DNA from: Chitinophaga silvatica
GTDB taxonomy: Bacteria > Bacteroidota > Bacteroidia > Chitinophagales > Chitinophagaceae
Length of the DNA: 64,000 bases
Direction: 5' to 3'
NCBI RefSeq assembly: GCF_003419895.1
Contig: NZ_QPMM01000006.1
Coordinates: forward strand, 372,001-436,000
Shown: positions 28,660 through 38,308 of the stretch, one piece after another
Position numbering within the stretch: position 1 is the stretch's first letter
Layout: the number at the start of each line of letters is the position of its first letter
Program-made: the position numbers and the translations under genes
Notes under the pieces: generated by a model
Seen by the model: the letters and a program-made list of their open reading frames with translations, nothing else
Database searches by the model: none
What the model was told of the DNA's origin: nothing

Positions 28660-28772
28660 TTTCTCGCAGAGATGCAAAGAAGCAAAGTGGCAAAGGGTTT
28701 TATTTTAATAATTTGAATTTAATTCTTTAAAAAACCTTTGCTGCTTTGCTTCCTTTGCGACTTTGCGAGAAA
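28660..28772. repeat. Imperfect long inverted repeat (element C)
   Basis: The left arm from 28660 (TTTCTCGCAGAGATGCAAAG) and the reverse complement of the right arm ending at 28772 (TTTCTCGCAAAGTCGCAAAG) stay alignable over about 45 bases with several mismatches and one-base indels. The outer motif matches elements A and B. It lies inside the sugar-oxidation locus between the DUF1080 and ThuA genes, and may lower expression of the two downstream genes. Confidence 0.75.
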
Positions 28773-28777
28773 AGGGA

Positions 28778-29500
28778 TTAAAGTTCTCTTATTTTGATAT
28801 TACGGTACCATACATCGTTACCGTGATCTTGTAAGGCTATACGTCCTTTTTGGTATTTACCAAACTCTTTCCAGTTTTTGAATTTACTACCAGCAACCAA
28901 AGCATCCCATTCAGGAGTACCCATTGTAGTTTCGGCAGTTTTAGTACCATTCAGCCAAAGAGTCAGGTGGCCATCTTTTTTAATGATTTTTGCAGTATTC
29001 CACTGGCCAACTGGTTTAGCCATGCGTTTAGGAGCCTGGATCATATCATAAAGATCACCTGCATTATGTTTGATGTTTTTGCCATCCGGATGTTTATCAT
29101 CATCCAACACCTGCATTTCAGGACCTGTTAAATAAGATTGGCTTAAAGAAGGATCTTCATGCACGCTGAAGATAACGCCACTGTTACCAGCTTCAGAGAT
29201 TTTCCAATCGATAGTAAACTCATAGTTTTCATACTCATCGTTGGTAACGAGGTCGCCACCCGGAGCTCCATTTTTCTTTGCAGATTGGTCGAGTGCAATA
29301 GCGCCATCAACTACTTTCCAGGCTGGGCTGGCAGAAGATTGGTTGTAGCTATGCCAACCGTTGGTGGAAGTACCGTCGAAAAGGAGTTTCCAGCCTTGTT
29401 TTTTCTCTTTAGATGACAAGGTATTTAACTTCTGGGCATTAACAGCCTGAGTACTTATTACAGCACCAAGCATCAGGGCACCCATGATGATTTTTTTCAT
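28778..29500 (-). CDS. DUF1080 family protein, probable 3-keto-glycoside hydrolase/lyase
   Basis: 240 residues with signal peptide MKKIIMGALMLGAVISTQAVNA. The DUF1080 (3-keto-disaccharide hydrolase) domain, a concanavalin-like beta sandwich, begins GWKLLFDGTSTNGWHSY and includes YENYEFTIDWKISEAGNSGV, EMQVLDD, and a C-terminal GRIALQDHGNDVWYRNIKI, all family hallmarks. Members cleave glycosides after oxidation at C3. Neighbours are a cytochrome c gene 28 bases upstream and sugar dehydrogenase, isomerase and transporter genes, which supports an oxidative glycan pathway. Periplasmic location inferred from the signal. Confidence 0.9.
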   Translation of the reverse strand: MKKIIMGALMLGAVISTQAVNAQKLNTLSSKEKKQGWKLLFDGTSTNGWHSYNQSSASPAWKVVDGAIALDQSAKKNGAPGGDLVTNDEYENYEFTIDWKISEAGNSGVIFSVHEDPSLSQSYLTGPEMQVLDDDKHPDGKNIKHNAGDLYDMIQAPKRMAKPVGQWNTAKIIKKDGHLTLWLNGTKTAETTMGTPEWDALVAGSKFKNWKEFGKYQKGRIALQDHGNDVWYRNIKIREL

Positions 29501-29528
29501 TTACTATAAAGTTGATTGATGATAGAGA

Positions 29529-29936
29529 TTATTTTAAAGACAAGATGTAGCTAACCATTTCTTTAGCATCATCTTTAGAAACGTTTGGATGTGGCAGCAT
29601 TGCTACTTCACCCCAGTTACCGGAACCACCTTTGATTACTTTTTCAGCCAGTTTGTCAACATTTTCAGGAGTGTTAGGATATTTAGCTGCAATGTCTTTC
29701 AATGCAGGTCCAACAACTTTAACTCCTTCTTTGTGACAAGTACCGCAATCGCTGGCAGCCATTAATTTTTCTCCTTTGCTTTCAGGTTTACCTGCGTTTG
29801 GAGACACCATTGAATTATCTGCCGGAGCTTCCTGAGCGCTGTTATCAGCTTTCTTTTCTTCCTGTTTGGATTCTCCTCCGCATGCTGCAAAAAATAAAGC
29901 ACTTAGTACCAGCGGCGCCAGATATCTCTTTCTCAT
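29529..29936 (-). CDS. Class I cytochrome c lipoprotein
   Basis: 135 residues. Lipoprotein signal with Cys19 (FFAACGG), then a low-complexity charged linker (EEKKADNSAQEAPADNS) and a cytochrome c domain with CGTCH (C64, C67, H68). The likely axial Met is in GEVAMLPHP (about residue 113). The fold and the GxGNWGE.AM.PHP motif are shared with the cytochrome domain of the fusion gene in the same locus (GGVWGETAMSAHP). It is probably the mobile or membrane-anchored electron acceptor for periplasmic sugar oxidation, handing electrons to the respiratory chain. Confidence 0.92.
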   Translation of the reverse strand: MRKRYLAPLVLSALFFAACGGESKQEEKKADNSAQEAPADNSMVSPNAGKPESKGEKLMAASDCGTCHKEGVKVVGPALKDIAAKYPNTPENVDKLAEKVIKGGSGNWGEVAMLPHPNVSKDDAKEMVSYILSLK

Positions 29937-29996
29937 TTGTTGAAGTTTTAATAAGTTGTTTATAATAGATTTTTTGTGAATTACTGATTTAATGAC

Positions 29997-30046
29997 TTTG
30001 GGATTTTGTCTATGGGTTCAAAAGAATCAATAAACAAAATCCCAAA
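29997..30046. repeat. 13-bp hairpin between the cytochrome and isomerase genes
   Basis: Arms TTTGGGATTTTGT and ACAAAATCCCAAA (29997-30009, 30034-30046) are exact complements with a 24-base loop. It sits in the 132-base gap inside the sugar-oxidation locus, 23 bases past the isomerase stop. It could be an internal terminator or an mRNA stability element; there is no U-run. Confidence 0.6.
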
Positions 30047-30068
30047 ATATAGGTTGTTGCAGTACGAT

Positions 30069-31124
30069 TTATATACCGAGTATGCGTTTATTAAAAGCAT
30101 CATCCGTGCCAGCTCCGGCAAAGTCATCAAATGCTTTTTCTGTTACTCGGATAATATGATCTTTAATGAAAGGAGCTCCTTCTTTAGCACCATCTTCCGG
30201 ATGCTTGATGCAGCATTCCCATTCCATGACAGCCCATCCGGCATAATCGTATTGTGTGAGTTTGCTGAAGATGGATTTAAAATCAACCTGTCCGTCTCCC
30301 AATGAGCGGAAACGTCCGGGCCTGTCGATCCACGATTGGAAACCACCATATACACCAGATCTGCCTGTTGCGTTGAATTCAGCATCCTTTACGTGAAATG
30401 CTTTAATTCTTTCGTGGTAGATATCGATGTACTCGAGATAGTCGAGGCATTGTAAAAGCAGGTGGCTTGGATCGTAGAGCAAGTTAGCTCTTTTATGGTT
30501 ACCGGTAGCCTCCAGGAAACGTTCGAAAGAAATACCATCGTGCAAATCTTCGCCCGGATGGATTTCATAACAAACATCAACTCCGTTTTCCTCGAATTCG
30601 TTGAGGATAGGCAGCCAGCGTTTTGCTAATTCAGCAAATCCGGTTTCTACCAATCCTGCAGGGCGCTGAGGCCAAGGATATAAGGCAGGAGCCCAAAGTA
30701 AGGCACCGCTGAAAGTAGCATGTGCGCTTAATCCGAGGTTACGGCTTGCTTTAGCAGCATATTTGAGCTGGTTAACAGCCCATTCTGTGCGAGCATTAAT
30801 ATTATTATGATAAGCTGCAGGTGCAAATCCATCAAACATTTCGGAGAATGCAGGATTTACAGCCACCAGCTGGCCTTGCAGGTGAGAGCTCAGTTCAGTG
30901 ATTTCCAAACCGGCAGCATTCACGATACCTTTGATCTCATCTGCATAGGTTTTGCTTTCAGCGGCTTTCTGCAGATCTATCAACCTCGTGTCCCAGGATG
31001 GAATCTGTACTCCTTTAAAGCCAATTGAGGCAGCCCATTCGCAAATGGATTTCAGATTATTGAAAGGCGCTTCATCTCCCATGAACTGCGCCAGAAAAAT
31101 ACCAGGTCCTTTTATCGTTTTCAT
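30069..31124 (-). CDS. Sugar phosphate isomerase/epimerase (TIM barrel, AP-endonuclease-2 family)
   Basis: 351 residues, no signal peptide, so cytoplasmic. Metal-binding residues of the xylose-isomerase-like TIM barrel are visible: E in CYEIHPGEDLHDG, D in LYDPSHLLLQ, H in KAFHVKDAE and E in VMEWECC. Such enzymes isomerise or epimerise keto sugars, often of inositol-type or 3-keto pathways. It is 22 bases downstream of the Gfo/Idh/MocA gene and in the same transcription unit. It would act on the imported sugar or keto-sugar; the precise substrate is unknown. Confidence 0.88.
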   Translation of the reverse strand: MKTIKGPGIFLAQFMGDEAPFNNLKSICEWAASIGFKGVQIPSWDTRLIDLQKAAESKTYADEIKGIVNAAGLEITELSSHLQGQLVAVNPAFSEMFDGFAPAAYHNNINARTEWAVNQLKYAAKASRNLGLSAHATFSGALLWAPALYPWPQRPAGLVETGFAELAKRWLPILNEFEENGVDVCYEIHPGEDLHDGISFERFLEATGNHKRANLLYDPSHLLLQCLDYLEYIDIYHERIKAFHVKDAEFNATGRSGVYGGFQSWIDRPGRFRSLGDGQVDFKSIFSKLTQYDYAGWAVMEWECCIKHPEDGAKEGAPFIKDHIIRVTEKAFDDFAGAGTDDAFNKRILGI

Positions 31125-31146
31125 ACAGTCGTTCTAGTGATGAGTA

Positions 31147-32310
31147 CTAAATCTCGAAGGTAGTCCATTTTGCTTCACTTTGTGAAGAGCGAACAACGTT
31201 GTCGATGAACGCCATACCACGGATACCGTCGTCTACACTTGGGAAATCAAGAGATTCAGGAGCAGGTTGAGTGCCATCGATTTTCGCGGTAAGTGTACGG
31301 GCGAAGTTGCGATACAAGTTACCAAATGCTTCCAGGTAGCCTTCAGGGTGGCCGCCCGGAGTGCGTGTATTGGCAGTCATGTAGCTCGATTGGAAGCCAT
31401 AACCATTACCGGCACGGTAAATTTCTGTTGGCTTATCTAACCATTTTACAAGGAGAGTATTTGGCTCCTGTTGTGCCCATTCCAAACCGCCTTTTTCTCC
31501 GTAAACACGGATTTTAAGAGCGTTTTCTTCACCTGCAGCAACCTGAGAAGCCATCAATACACCGGCAGCTCCATTGTCGAAACGCAGTAATACGCCACCA
31601 TCGTCGTCCAATGCGCGGCCCGGCACCATAATGTTCAGGTCTGCACAGAGTTTTTCAATTTTGGAACCTGTGATATATTCAGCAAGGTTTGCAGCGTGCG
31701 TACCAATGTCGCCCATGCAACCACTCTTACCGGATTTAGTAGGATCTGTTCTCCACGCTGCCTGAGCATTTCCTTCTCTTTCGCTCATTTTACTCAGCCA
31801 ACCCTGTGGATATTCTACCCATACTTTACGGATTTTACCTAAAGCACCATCTTTTACCATTTGTTTGGCTTGTTTCACCATTGGATAGCCGGTGTAGGTA
31901 TGAGTCAGTAAAAGAGTAAGACCAGTAGCTTCTACTTTTTCCTTCAACTTCTTAGCTTCATCGAGCGAGAAAGTAATAGGTTTTTCTATTACTACGTTAA
32001 AGCCTTTGTCTAACGCCATCATGGCAGGCTCGAAGTGTGCGAAGTTAGGAGTAACGATTGTAACGAAATCCAGTCTTTTATCAGCAGGCATTGCAGCCTC
32101 TTTTTCCAGCATGGTTTTGAAATCGAGGTAGGTGCGTTCCGGATCCAGGAATAACATTTTTCCTGAATCAACCGCAATTTCATTATTGATACTGAGGGCA
32201 CCCGCCACCAATTCAATTAATCCATCCATATTGGCAGCAATGCGATGGATTGCACCAATGAAGGCGTCTTTACCGCCTCCGATCATTCCCATTCTAAGTT
32301 TCCGTGTCAT
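31147..32310 (-). CDS. Gfo/Idh/MocA family NAD(P)-dependent oxidoreductase
   Basis: 387 residues, cytoplasmic. Rossmann fold at the N-terminus (MGMIGGGKDAFIGAIHR), then the family's EKP motif (NVVIEKPITFSL). The catalytic pocket region contains CMGDIGTHAANLAEYI, with the usual G-x-x-x-D-x-G-x-H pattern. It oxidises or reduces a sugar or polyol hydroxyl, in keto-glycoside pathways typically C3. It lies 24 bases downstream of the MFS gene and 22 bases before the isomerase gene, so it is probably part of one operon. Substrate not assigned. Confidence 0.92.
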   Translation of the reverse strand: MTRKLRMGMIGGGKDAFIGAIHRIAANMDGLIELVAGALSINNEIAVDSGKMLFLDPERTYLDFKTMLEKEAAMPADKRLDFVTIVTPNFAHFEPAMMALDKGFNVVIEKPITFSLDEAKKLKEKVEATGLTLLLTHTYTGYPMVKQAKQMVKDGALGKIRKVWVEYPQGWLSKMSEREGNAQAAWRTDPTKSGKSGCMGDIGTHAANLAEYITGSKIEKLCADLNIMVPGRALDDDGGVLLRFDNGAAGVLMASQVAAGEENALKIRVYGEKGGLEWAQQEPNTLLVKWLDKPTEIYRAGNGYGFQSSYMTANTRTPGGHPEGYLEAFGNLYRNFARTLTAKIDGTQPAPESLDFPSVDDGIRGMAFIDNVVRSSQSEAKWTTFEI

Positions 32311-32334
32311 ATTTACAATTATCGTTTTTTTAAA

Positions 32335-33621
32335 TTAAGCTAATTGAATCTGTTCTTTTTGTTCTTTCCTGCGATTGCGCATATAGAAGAATAATCCGGT
32401 AAATGCTACAATCAGAATAATTGGAATTACCAGGGTTGCTTTAATGATTTCCGGACCGGCAACAGAAGTCGCTTGTGCAAAAGCTGCGGCTTCAGGAGTA
32501 CCGGCAGCAGCGGAGCGGTAAAGGTCTACAGCTGCACCTGTTGGTAAGTTTTTAACAATGATATCATCGTAAAAACCTCCCATGAAAATCATATAAATAG
32601 AAACAGCGAACATTCCGGCACCTCCCATCAGGTTCATACCTAACGCTCCGGATTCAGGAATATTTTCTGATACAAATCCTAACATAGTTGGCCAGAAGTA
32701 AGTAACTCCAATTCCAAAGATGAAAGCAGCTACGAATACCATGCTTCCGGATACACTGGCGAGTAAATATAAGCCCAAAGCGCTAAATATTGCAGAAACC
32801 AATAAAACTCCGGTTGGTGACATACGGTGTACAACCGGTCCGGCTACTGCTCTGCCAAGGGTTTGAACACCAGCAGTTAACGCTAAGATAAGAATTGAAT
32901 TTTCAGTAACATTTTTCAGGAGTACTTCAATCCACTGTCCTGTAAATAGTTCGGTAATAGCTGTACCAAACATCAGGATAAACATTACAATAAAGAGTGG
33001 GCTTAATATGGAGCGGTACATTTGGGAAGTAGAAACCCCTGAAGCTACTCTTTCGGTTACCGGGAAATCGAGTTTCATGAACAGGTAACCATAAACTACG
33101 GTAGGGATAAGCATAGTTGCTACCTGAAGCTGGTAGGAGGTCACACCAATTTTCTTCATCAAAAACACCAACAGGGTACCTACCACAATACCACCAGGGA
33201 ACCAAAGATGGAAGTGATTGAGCTTAGTAGTTTTATTATTAGGGAAAATGGTTGCTACCAGTGGATTACATGCAGCTTCCACAGTACCATTTGCCATTCC
33301 GATGAAAAGTGTAGAAATGAATAAAGACCAGAAGCCACTTGCGGTTATGGTTAGCACAATTCCCAGGAGGTGTAAAACAAAAGCTGCGAGGAGCAAGCGT
33401 TTCATGCCGATTATGTCAACAATAAACCCTCCGATTACCACGGCCAGCGGGAAGCCCCAGAAGGCAGTAGAGGCAATGATGCTCAGTTGTTTAACATCCA
33501 GGTGGAACAAAACGCCCAGATCGCCAAGGATGCCGGCACGGATACCAAAGGATAAGGATGTTACCAGCAAGGCCGTACAGCTGGCAACGAATAATTTTTG
33601 CGGTTGAATTGAGTTTGCCAT
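32335..33621 (-). CDS. MFS sugar transporter
   Basis: 428 residues, about 12 hydrophobic segments, inner-membrane permease. The N-terminal part (SLSFGIRAGILGDLGVLF, FWGFPLAVVIGGFIVDIIGMKRLL) and the G-M-A-N-G-T-V-E-A-A-C-N-P motif are like those of sugar/nucleoside-type MFS permeases in Bacteroidota. The C-terminus is charged (RNRRKEQKEQ). First gene of the sugar-oxidation locus, so it probably imports the sugar or keto-sugar released in the periplasm. There is no obvious regulator gene beside it. Confidence 0.88.
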   Translation of the reverse strand: MANSIQPQKLFVASCTALLVTSLSFGIRAGILGDLGVLFHLDVKQLSIIASTAFWGFPLAVVIGGFIVDIIGMKRLLLAAFVLHLLGIVLTITASGFWSLFISTLFIGMANGTVEAACNPLVATIFPNNKTTKLNHFHLWFPGGIVVGTLLVFLMKKIGVTSYQLQVATMLIPTVVYGYLFMKLDFPVTERVASGVSTSQMYRSILSPLFIVMFILMFGTAITELFTGQWIEVLLKNVTENSILILALTAGVQTLGRAVAGPVVHRMSPTGVLLVSAIFSALGLYLLASVSGSMVFVAAFIFGIGVTYFWPTMLGFVSENIPESGALGMNLMGGAGMFAVSIYMIFMGGFYDDIIVKNLPTGAAVDLYRSAAAGTPEAAAFAQATSVAGPEIIKATLVIPIILIVAFTGLFFYMRNRRKEQKEQIQLA

Positions 33622-34161
33622 AAACGTGGACTTTTTGGTTAAGTGTTTGGTTAAAGTGATAGATAGAAACAGTGTTAAACCTTTAAATTTATAAAAAGTA
33701 TTTTCATATTTTTAGCTTTTTGTATGGGTGAAATCATAAAAAATTGAAAATTTTCATATTATACTGTAATGAATTGTTTTAGCACCCGTGTTATTTTATA
33801 ATTGCACCTCGGGGAGTGGTCATATTTTTTGATAAGCGGTTAACCAAATGCGGCCAAAAAGCAGCCATTCCGTCAAATCTCAACGTATTGTTAATTAAGC
33901 TGTTTAAATTCTAAAAAGCAGGTAAAAACAGCCTGAAAAACCCGAATTTATTCCTACTTTTACAGGCCTTGCCAGGCGGCTGAAAAACTGACACCTTGAC
34001 AGTCTGTCTTTACAAGCACAATATTTGAGTACTCTGGATGTCATCTATCCAACTACTAAGCCCGCCGCCACAGGCCATTAAAGCAGTAGAACGACTGGTT
34101 TTGGTCTGGAAGGGATTAGGTTACAAGAAATTAAATCGTTATTCGTAATTAAACATTTAAC
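33622..34161. other. 540-bp divergent intergenic region
   Basis: Region between the divergent MFS and secA genes. No ORF or known RNA family was recognised. It is AT-rich on the MFS side. It holds a short dyad GCTGTTT/AAACAGC (33899-33905, 33926-33932) and a TACTTTTA sequence near 33955 that is only close to the TAnnTTTG element. It must contain both promoters, but neither can be placed with confidence. Confidence 0.5.
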
Positions 34162-37100
34162 ATGTTAGGTTTTTTATCAAAGCTATTTGGGGGGAATAAA
34201 TCAGAGAGGGATATCAAATCCATCTCTCCAGTGGTGCAGCAGATCAATGAGGAGTATGAAAAACTTCAATCCCTGCCTATCGATGAATTGCGCCACAAAA
34301 CCCAGGACTTCCGCGCACGTATTGCTGCCCATCTCGCAGAAATAGATAAAGAAATTGCACAAAAACAGTCTGCTGCCGATACAGAAGAAGACGTTACCGT
34401 AAAAGACGCCATTTATCAGGAAATAGATACACTGAAAAAAGACCGCGATAAACAACTGGAAGTAATTCTTAAAGAATTGCTCCCTGAAGCATTTGCTGTT
34501 GTAAAAGAAACAGCACGCCGCTTTTCTCAGAATCCAACCATTACTTCAACTGCCACCAATCTGGATCGTCAACTGGCGGTTACAAGAGACTATGTAACTA
34601 TTCAGGGCGACCAGGCTACCTGGAAAAACAGCTGGAATGCAGCTGGTAACATGGTTACCTGGAACATGGTACACTACGATGTTCAGCTGATCGGTGGTAC
34701 CGTATTGCATCAGGGTAAAATCTCTGAAATGGCTACGGGTGAAGGTAAAACCCTGGTTTCTACCCTCCCTGCCTACCTCAATGCCTTAGCCGGACAAGGG
34801 GTGCATATAGTAACGGTGAATGACTACCTCGCACGTCGTGACTCTGAATGGAATGGCCCTCTCTTCGAATTCCTGGATATCACAGTAGATTGTATTGATA
34901 AACATCAGCCTAATACTCCTGAACGTCGTAATGCCTACATGGCGGATATCACCTACGGAACCAATAACGAATTCGGTTTCGATTATCTCCGTGATAACAT
35001 GGTGCATAACCCGGATGAAATGGTACAACGTAAACACCACTTCGCAATGGTCGATGAGGTGGATAGCGTATTGGTAGATGATGCCCGTACTCCACTCATT
35101 ATTTCCGGTCCTATCCCCCGCGGTGAAGAACAGGAATTCCATGCATTAAAACCTCGTATCGAATACCTGGTTGAAATGCAGAAGAAAGCTACTAACCAAT
35201 ATTTACAGGAAGCTAAGAAATTGATCGCTGAAGGAAAAGATGACCCTAAAACCGGTGGTCTGGCCCTGGTGCGCGCATGGAGAGGCTTGCCAAAGAGCAG
35301 TGCCCTGATCAAATATCTCAGCGAACAAGGTCATAGAGTGCTTTTACAAAAATCTGAAAACTACTACCTGGCAGATCAGCAACGTGAAATGCCTAAAGTA
35401 GATGAAGGTTTGTACTTCGCAATCGACGAAAAAAATAATAGCGTAGATCTTACCGAAAAAGGTATTCACCTGATTACTCAAGGTGGTGAAGATCCAAACT
35501 TCTTTATTCTGCCAGATGTGGGTACAGAATTGGCAGAAATTGAAAAACTGTCAGTATCTCCTGAAGAGAAATTGCAGCGTAAAGATATCCTGTTACAGGA
35601 ATTTGCCGCTAAATCTGATCGTATCCACTCCGTTCAACAATTGTTGAAAGCATATACTCTCTTCGATAAAGATGTGGAATATGTGGTGATGGATGGAAAA
35701 GTAAAAATCGTAGACGAACAAACAGGTCGTATCCTGGATGGCCGTCGTTATTCCGATGGTTTACACCAGGCTATTGAAGCAAAGGAAAATGTAAAAGTAG
35801 AAGCAGCTACTCAAACATTTGCTACAATTACTTTGCAGAACTACTTCCGTATGTACCACAAATTAGCTGGTATGACCGGTACCGCTTCTACTGAAGCTGG
35901 TGAGTTCTGGGAAATCTACAAACTGGATGTGGTAACCATTCCAACGAACTTACCAATTTCCCGTAATGATGCTGAAGATCTGGTTTACAAAACCAAACGC
36001 GATAAGTATAAAGCCGTTATCGAAGAAGTTAAACAACTGCAAGCCAAAGGACGCCCTGTACTGGTAGGTACTACCTCCGTAGAAGTTTCCGAATTGCTTA
36101 GCAAAATGCTGACCTTCGAAAAGGTTCCTCATAATGTATTGAACGCGAAACAACACGCCCGTGAAGCACAAATAGTAGCCGAAGCTGGCTTGCCAGGCGC
36201 TGTTACTATCGCTACAAACATGGCCGGTAGAGGTACGGATATTAAGCTCGGACCTGGCGTAAAAGAAGCTGGTGGTCTGGCAATTATCGGTACAGAAAGA
36301 CACGAAAGCCGACGCGTAGACAGACAGTTACGTGGTCGTGCCGGTCGTCAGGGTGATCCGGGAACTTCTCAGTTCTTCGTTTCCCTGGAAGATGATCTGA
36401 TGCGTATGTTCGGTTCTGAAAGAATTGCCGGATTGATGGACCGTATGGGCTATAAGGAAGGTGAAGTGATTCAGCACAGCATGATCACCCGTTCTATCGA
36501 AAGAGCTCAGAAAAAAGTAGAAGAAAATAACTTCGGTATCCGTAAACGTTTGCTGGAATATGATGACGTAATGAATAAACAACGTACTGTAATTTATTCA
36601 AAACGTAACCACGCATTGTTCGGTGAGCGTCTGGCTATCGATATCGATAACGCGTTCTTTGATGTTGCTGAAAACCTGGTAACTACCCATCGCGAAAGTG
36701 GTGACTATGAAGCATTCAAAATGGATGTGATCATGAACTACTCTATCGATACTTCCATTACTCCTGAAGAATTGGCTAAAGCTGATCTGCAGGCTACAGC
36801 ATCCAAACTGTATCATGAAGGGAAAGAAAACTATCAGCGCAAAATCAATGATCTGATTGCTAATACTCTTCCTGCAATTGAGAATATTTACAACGAACAA
36901 GGTCACCACATCGAAAACATTTCTATTCCATTTACCGATGGTAAGAAAGGTGTAAACGTGCTGGCTAACCTGAAGAAAGTTGTGGAATCTCATGGTCTGG
37001 AAACCAGGAATGCCCTGGAACGCAGTATTACCCTTGCACTGATAGATGAAGCCTGGAAAGAGCATCTGAGAGCAATGGACGATCTGAAACAATCAGTTCA

Positions 37101-37485
37101 AAGTGCTGTTTACGAACAAAAAGATCCATTATTGATCTATAAGTTCGAAGCCTTTAACCTCTTCAAAAGCATGGATGGCGAAACCAGCAGAGATATCGTT
37201 GCTTTCTTAACCAAATGTGGTATTCCAATGAGAAGCCGCTCCAGAGAAGAAGCACCTGAAATCCGCGAAGCTCATGAAGAAAGAACTGATATGAGCCGTA
37301 TGCGTGCTACTCATGAAGATATGGATGCTCAGCCTCAACATAATGGTCATGGTGCTGAATATCAGACGGCTGAAGAAGTAAAATCTGAGCCTGTCCGTAA
37401 CCAGGGCCCGAAAATCGGACGTAATGACCTTTGCCCTTGCGGTAGTGGTAAAAAATACAAACAATGTCACGGTAAAGACCTGTAG
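34162..37485 (+). CDS. secA: Preprotein translocase ATPase SecA
   Basis: 1107-residue motor ATPase that drives preproteins through SecYEG. Walker A MATGEGKT (residues 190-197), the DEVD-type box ([20 protein letters not shown]) and the [29 protein letters not shown] and [11 protein letters not shown] stretches are all present. It is longer than the E. coli protein (901 residues) because of insertions, e.g. around residues 350-430, typical of Bacteroidota SecA. The C-terminus carries the zinc-binding SEC-C tail ([15 protein letters not shown]). Monocistronic, ended by a hairpin terminator at 37523. Confidence 0.98.
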   Translation: MLGFLSKLFGGNKSERDIKSISPVVQQINEEYEKLQSLPIDELRHKTQDFRARIAAHLAEIDKEIAQKQSAADTEEDVTVKDAIYQEIDTLKKDRDKQLEVILKELLPEAFAVVKETARRFSQNPTITSTATNLDRQLAVTRDYVTIQGDQATWKNSWNAAGNMVTWNMVHYDVQLIGGTVLHQGKISEMATGEGKTLVSTLPAYLNALAGQGVHIVTVNDYLARRDSEWNGPLFEFLDITVDCIDKHQPNTPERRNAYMADITYGTNNEFGFDYLRDNMVHNPDEMVQRKHHFAMVDEVDSVLVDDARTPLIISGPIPRGEEQEFHALKPRIEYLVEMQKKATNQYLQEAKKLIAEGKDDPKTGGLALVRAWRGLPKSSALIKYLSEQGHRVLLQKSENYYLADQQREMPKVDEGLYFAIDEKNNSVDLTEKGIHLITQGGEDPNFFILPDVGTELAEIEKLSVSPEEKLQRKDILLQEFAAKSDRIHSVQQLLKAYTLFDKDVEYVVMDGKVKIVDEQTGRILDGRRYSDGLHQAIEAKENVKVEAATQTFATITLQNYFRMYHKLAGMTGTASTEAGEFWEIYKLDVVTIPTNLPISRNDAEDLVYKTKRDKYKAVIEEVKQLQAKGRPVLVGTTSVEVSELLSKMLTFEKVPHNVLNAKQHAREAQIVAEAGLPGAVTIATNMAGRGTDIKLGPGVKEAGGLAIIGTERHESRRVDRQLRGRAGRQGDPGTSQFFVSLEDDLMRMFGSERIAGLMDRMGYKEGEVIQHSMITRSIERAQKKVEENNFGIRKRLLEYDDVMNKQRTVIYSKRNHALFGERLAIDIDNAFFDVAENLVTTHRESGDYEAFKMDVIMNYSIDTSITPEELAKADLQATASKLYHEGKENYQRKINDLIANTLPAIENIYNEQGHHIENISIPFTDGKKGVNVLANLKKVVESHGLETRNALERSITLALIDEAWKEHLRAMDDLKQSVQSAVYEQKDPLLIYKFEAFNLFKSMDGETSRDIVAFLTKCGIPMRSRSREEAPEIREAHEERTDMSRMRATHEDMDAQPQHNGHGAEYQTAEEVKSEPVRNQGPKIGRNDLCPCGSGKKYKQCHGKDL

Positions 37486-37522
37486 GTTTTAATCCGTAAT
37501 CATTGATTTCTATATTCTTAAT

Positions 37523-37562
37523 GGATCGCAATCGGCTGGTAGCATGATTGCGATCCGTTTTT
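37523..37562 (+). terminator. Terminator after secA
   Basis: Perfect 11-bp arms GGATCGCAATC / GATTGCGATCC (37523-37533, 37546-37556), 12-base loop, then GTTTTTAT. Standard intrinsic terminator. Confidence 0.9.
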
Positions 37563-37607
37563 ATAGGGGCCTGGTGCCATCCGGCCTAATTTCTTTATTT
37601 TTGTTGC

Positions 37608-38276
37608 ATGAATATCAATAGAACCATAGATCATACCGTACTGAAACCTACCACTACTCTCGAAGATGTGAAAAAGCTATGCATGGAGTGTGTAGAGTAT
37701 GATTTTGCCGCCGCTTGTGTTCCTCCTCTATATGTTAAAATCGCCCAGCAATTTTTAGGGAATACCAATACTAAGATCGCAACCGTAATCGGTTTTCCAT
37801 TTGGCTATTCTGCTATAGAAGCTAAAGTTGCCGAGCTGATTTTGGCAATTGTAGACGGGGCCGATGAATTGGATGTGGTAATCAATATTTCTGCTATTAA
37901 GAATAATGATTGGGAATATCTCGAAAAGGAGATTGCTAATATCATGTACATTGTGCGTGAGAAGAAAAAGGTAATTAAAGTAATTATAGAAAGTGGCATA
38001 TTATTGGAAGAAGAGATCGTCAAATGTTGCCAGCTGTACAGCAAATATGGGGTCGATTTTGTGAAAACCTCTACTGGTTACGCCGAAAGAGGTGCTACAA
38101 TTGAAGCTGTTAAGTTGATGAGAGCAAATCTTCCTGCCAATATTCAGATAAAAGCATCGGGAGGTATTCGTACCTTCGCTTTTGCGAAAGAGCTTATAGA
38201 AGCGGGTGCAACACGCATTGGAGCAAGTGCCAGTGTTAATATCGTGAAAGAGAGCAAAGAAGGAACAGCACAATAA
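37608..38276 (+). CDS. deoC: Deoxyribose-phosphate aldolase
   Basis: 222-residue class I aldolase, cytoplasmic. It splits 2-deoxyribose-5-phosphate into glyceraldehyde-3-phosphate and acetaldehyde. The Schiff-base lysine is K153 in DFVKTSTGYAERGAT, and the second lysine is K182 in IKASGGIRT. The N-terminal IDHTVLKP and VIGFPFG are typical. A TATTTTTG element (37596-37603) lies five bases before the ATG, so the transcript could be leaderless. The SPOR-domain gene follows after 32 bases, suggesting co-transcription. Confidence 0.97.
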   Translation: MNINRTIDHTVLKPTTTLEDVKKLCMECVEYDFAAACVPPLYVKIAQQFLGNTNTKIATVIGFPFGYSAIEAKVAELILAIVDGADELDVVINISAIKNNDWEYLEKEIANIMYIVREKKKVIKVIIESGILLEEEIVKCCQLYSKYGVDFVKTSTGYAERGATIEAVKLMRANLPANIQIKASGGIRTFAFAKELIEAGATRIGASASVNIVKESKEGTAQ

Positions 38277-38308
38277 GATTATTCATTTTATTTAATTATA
38301 CAGTATTC

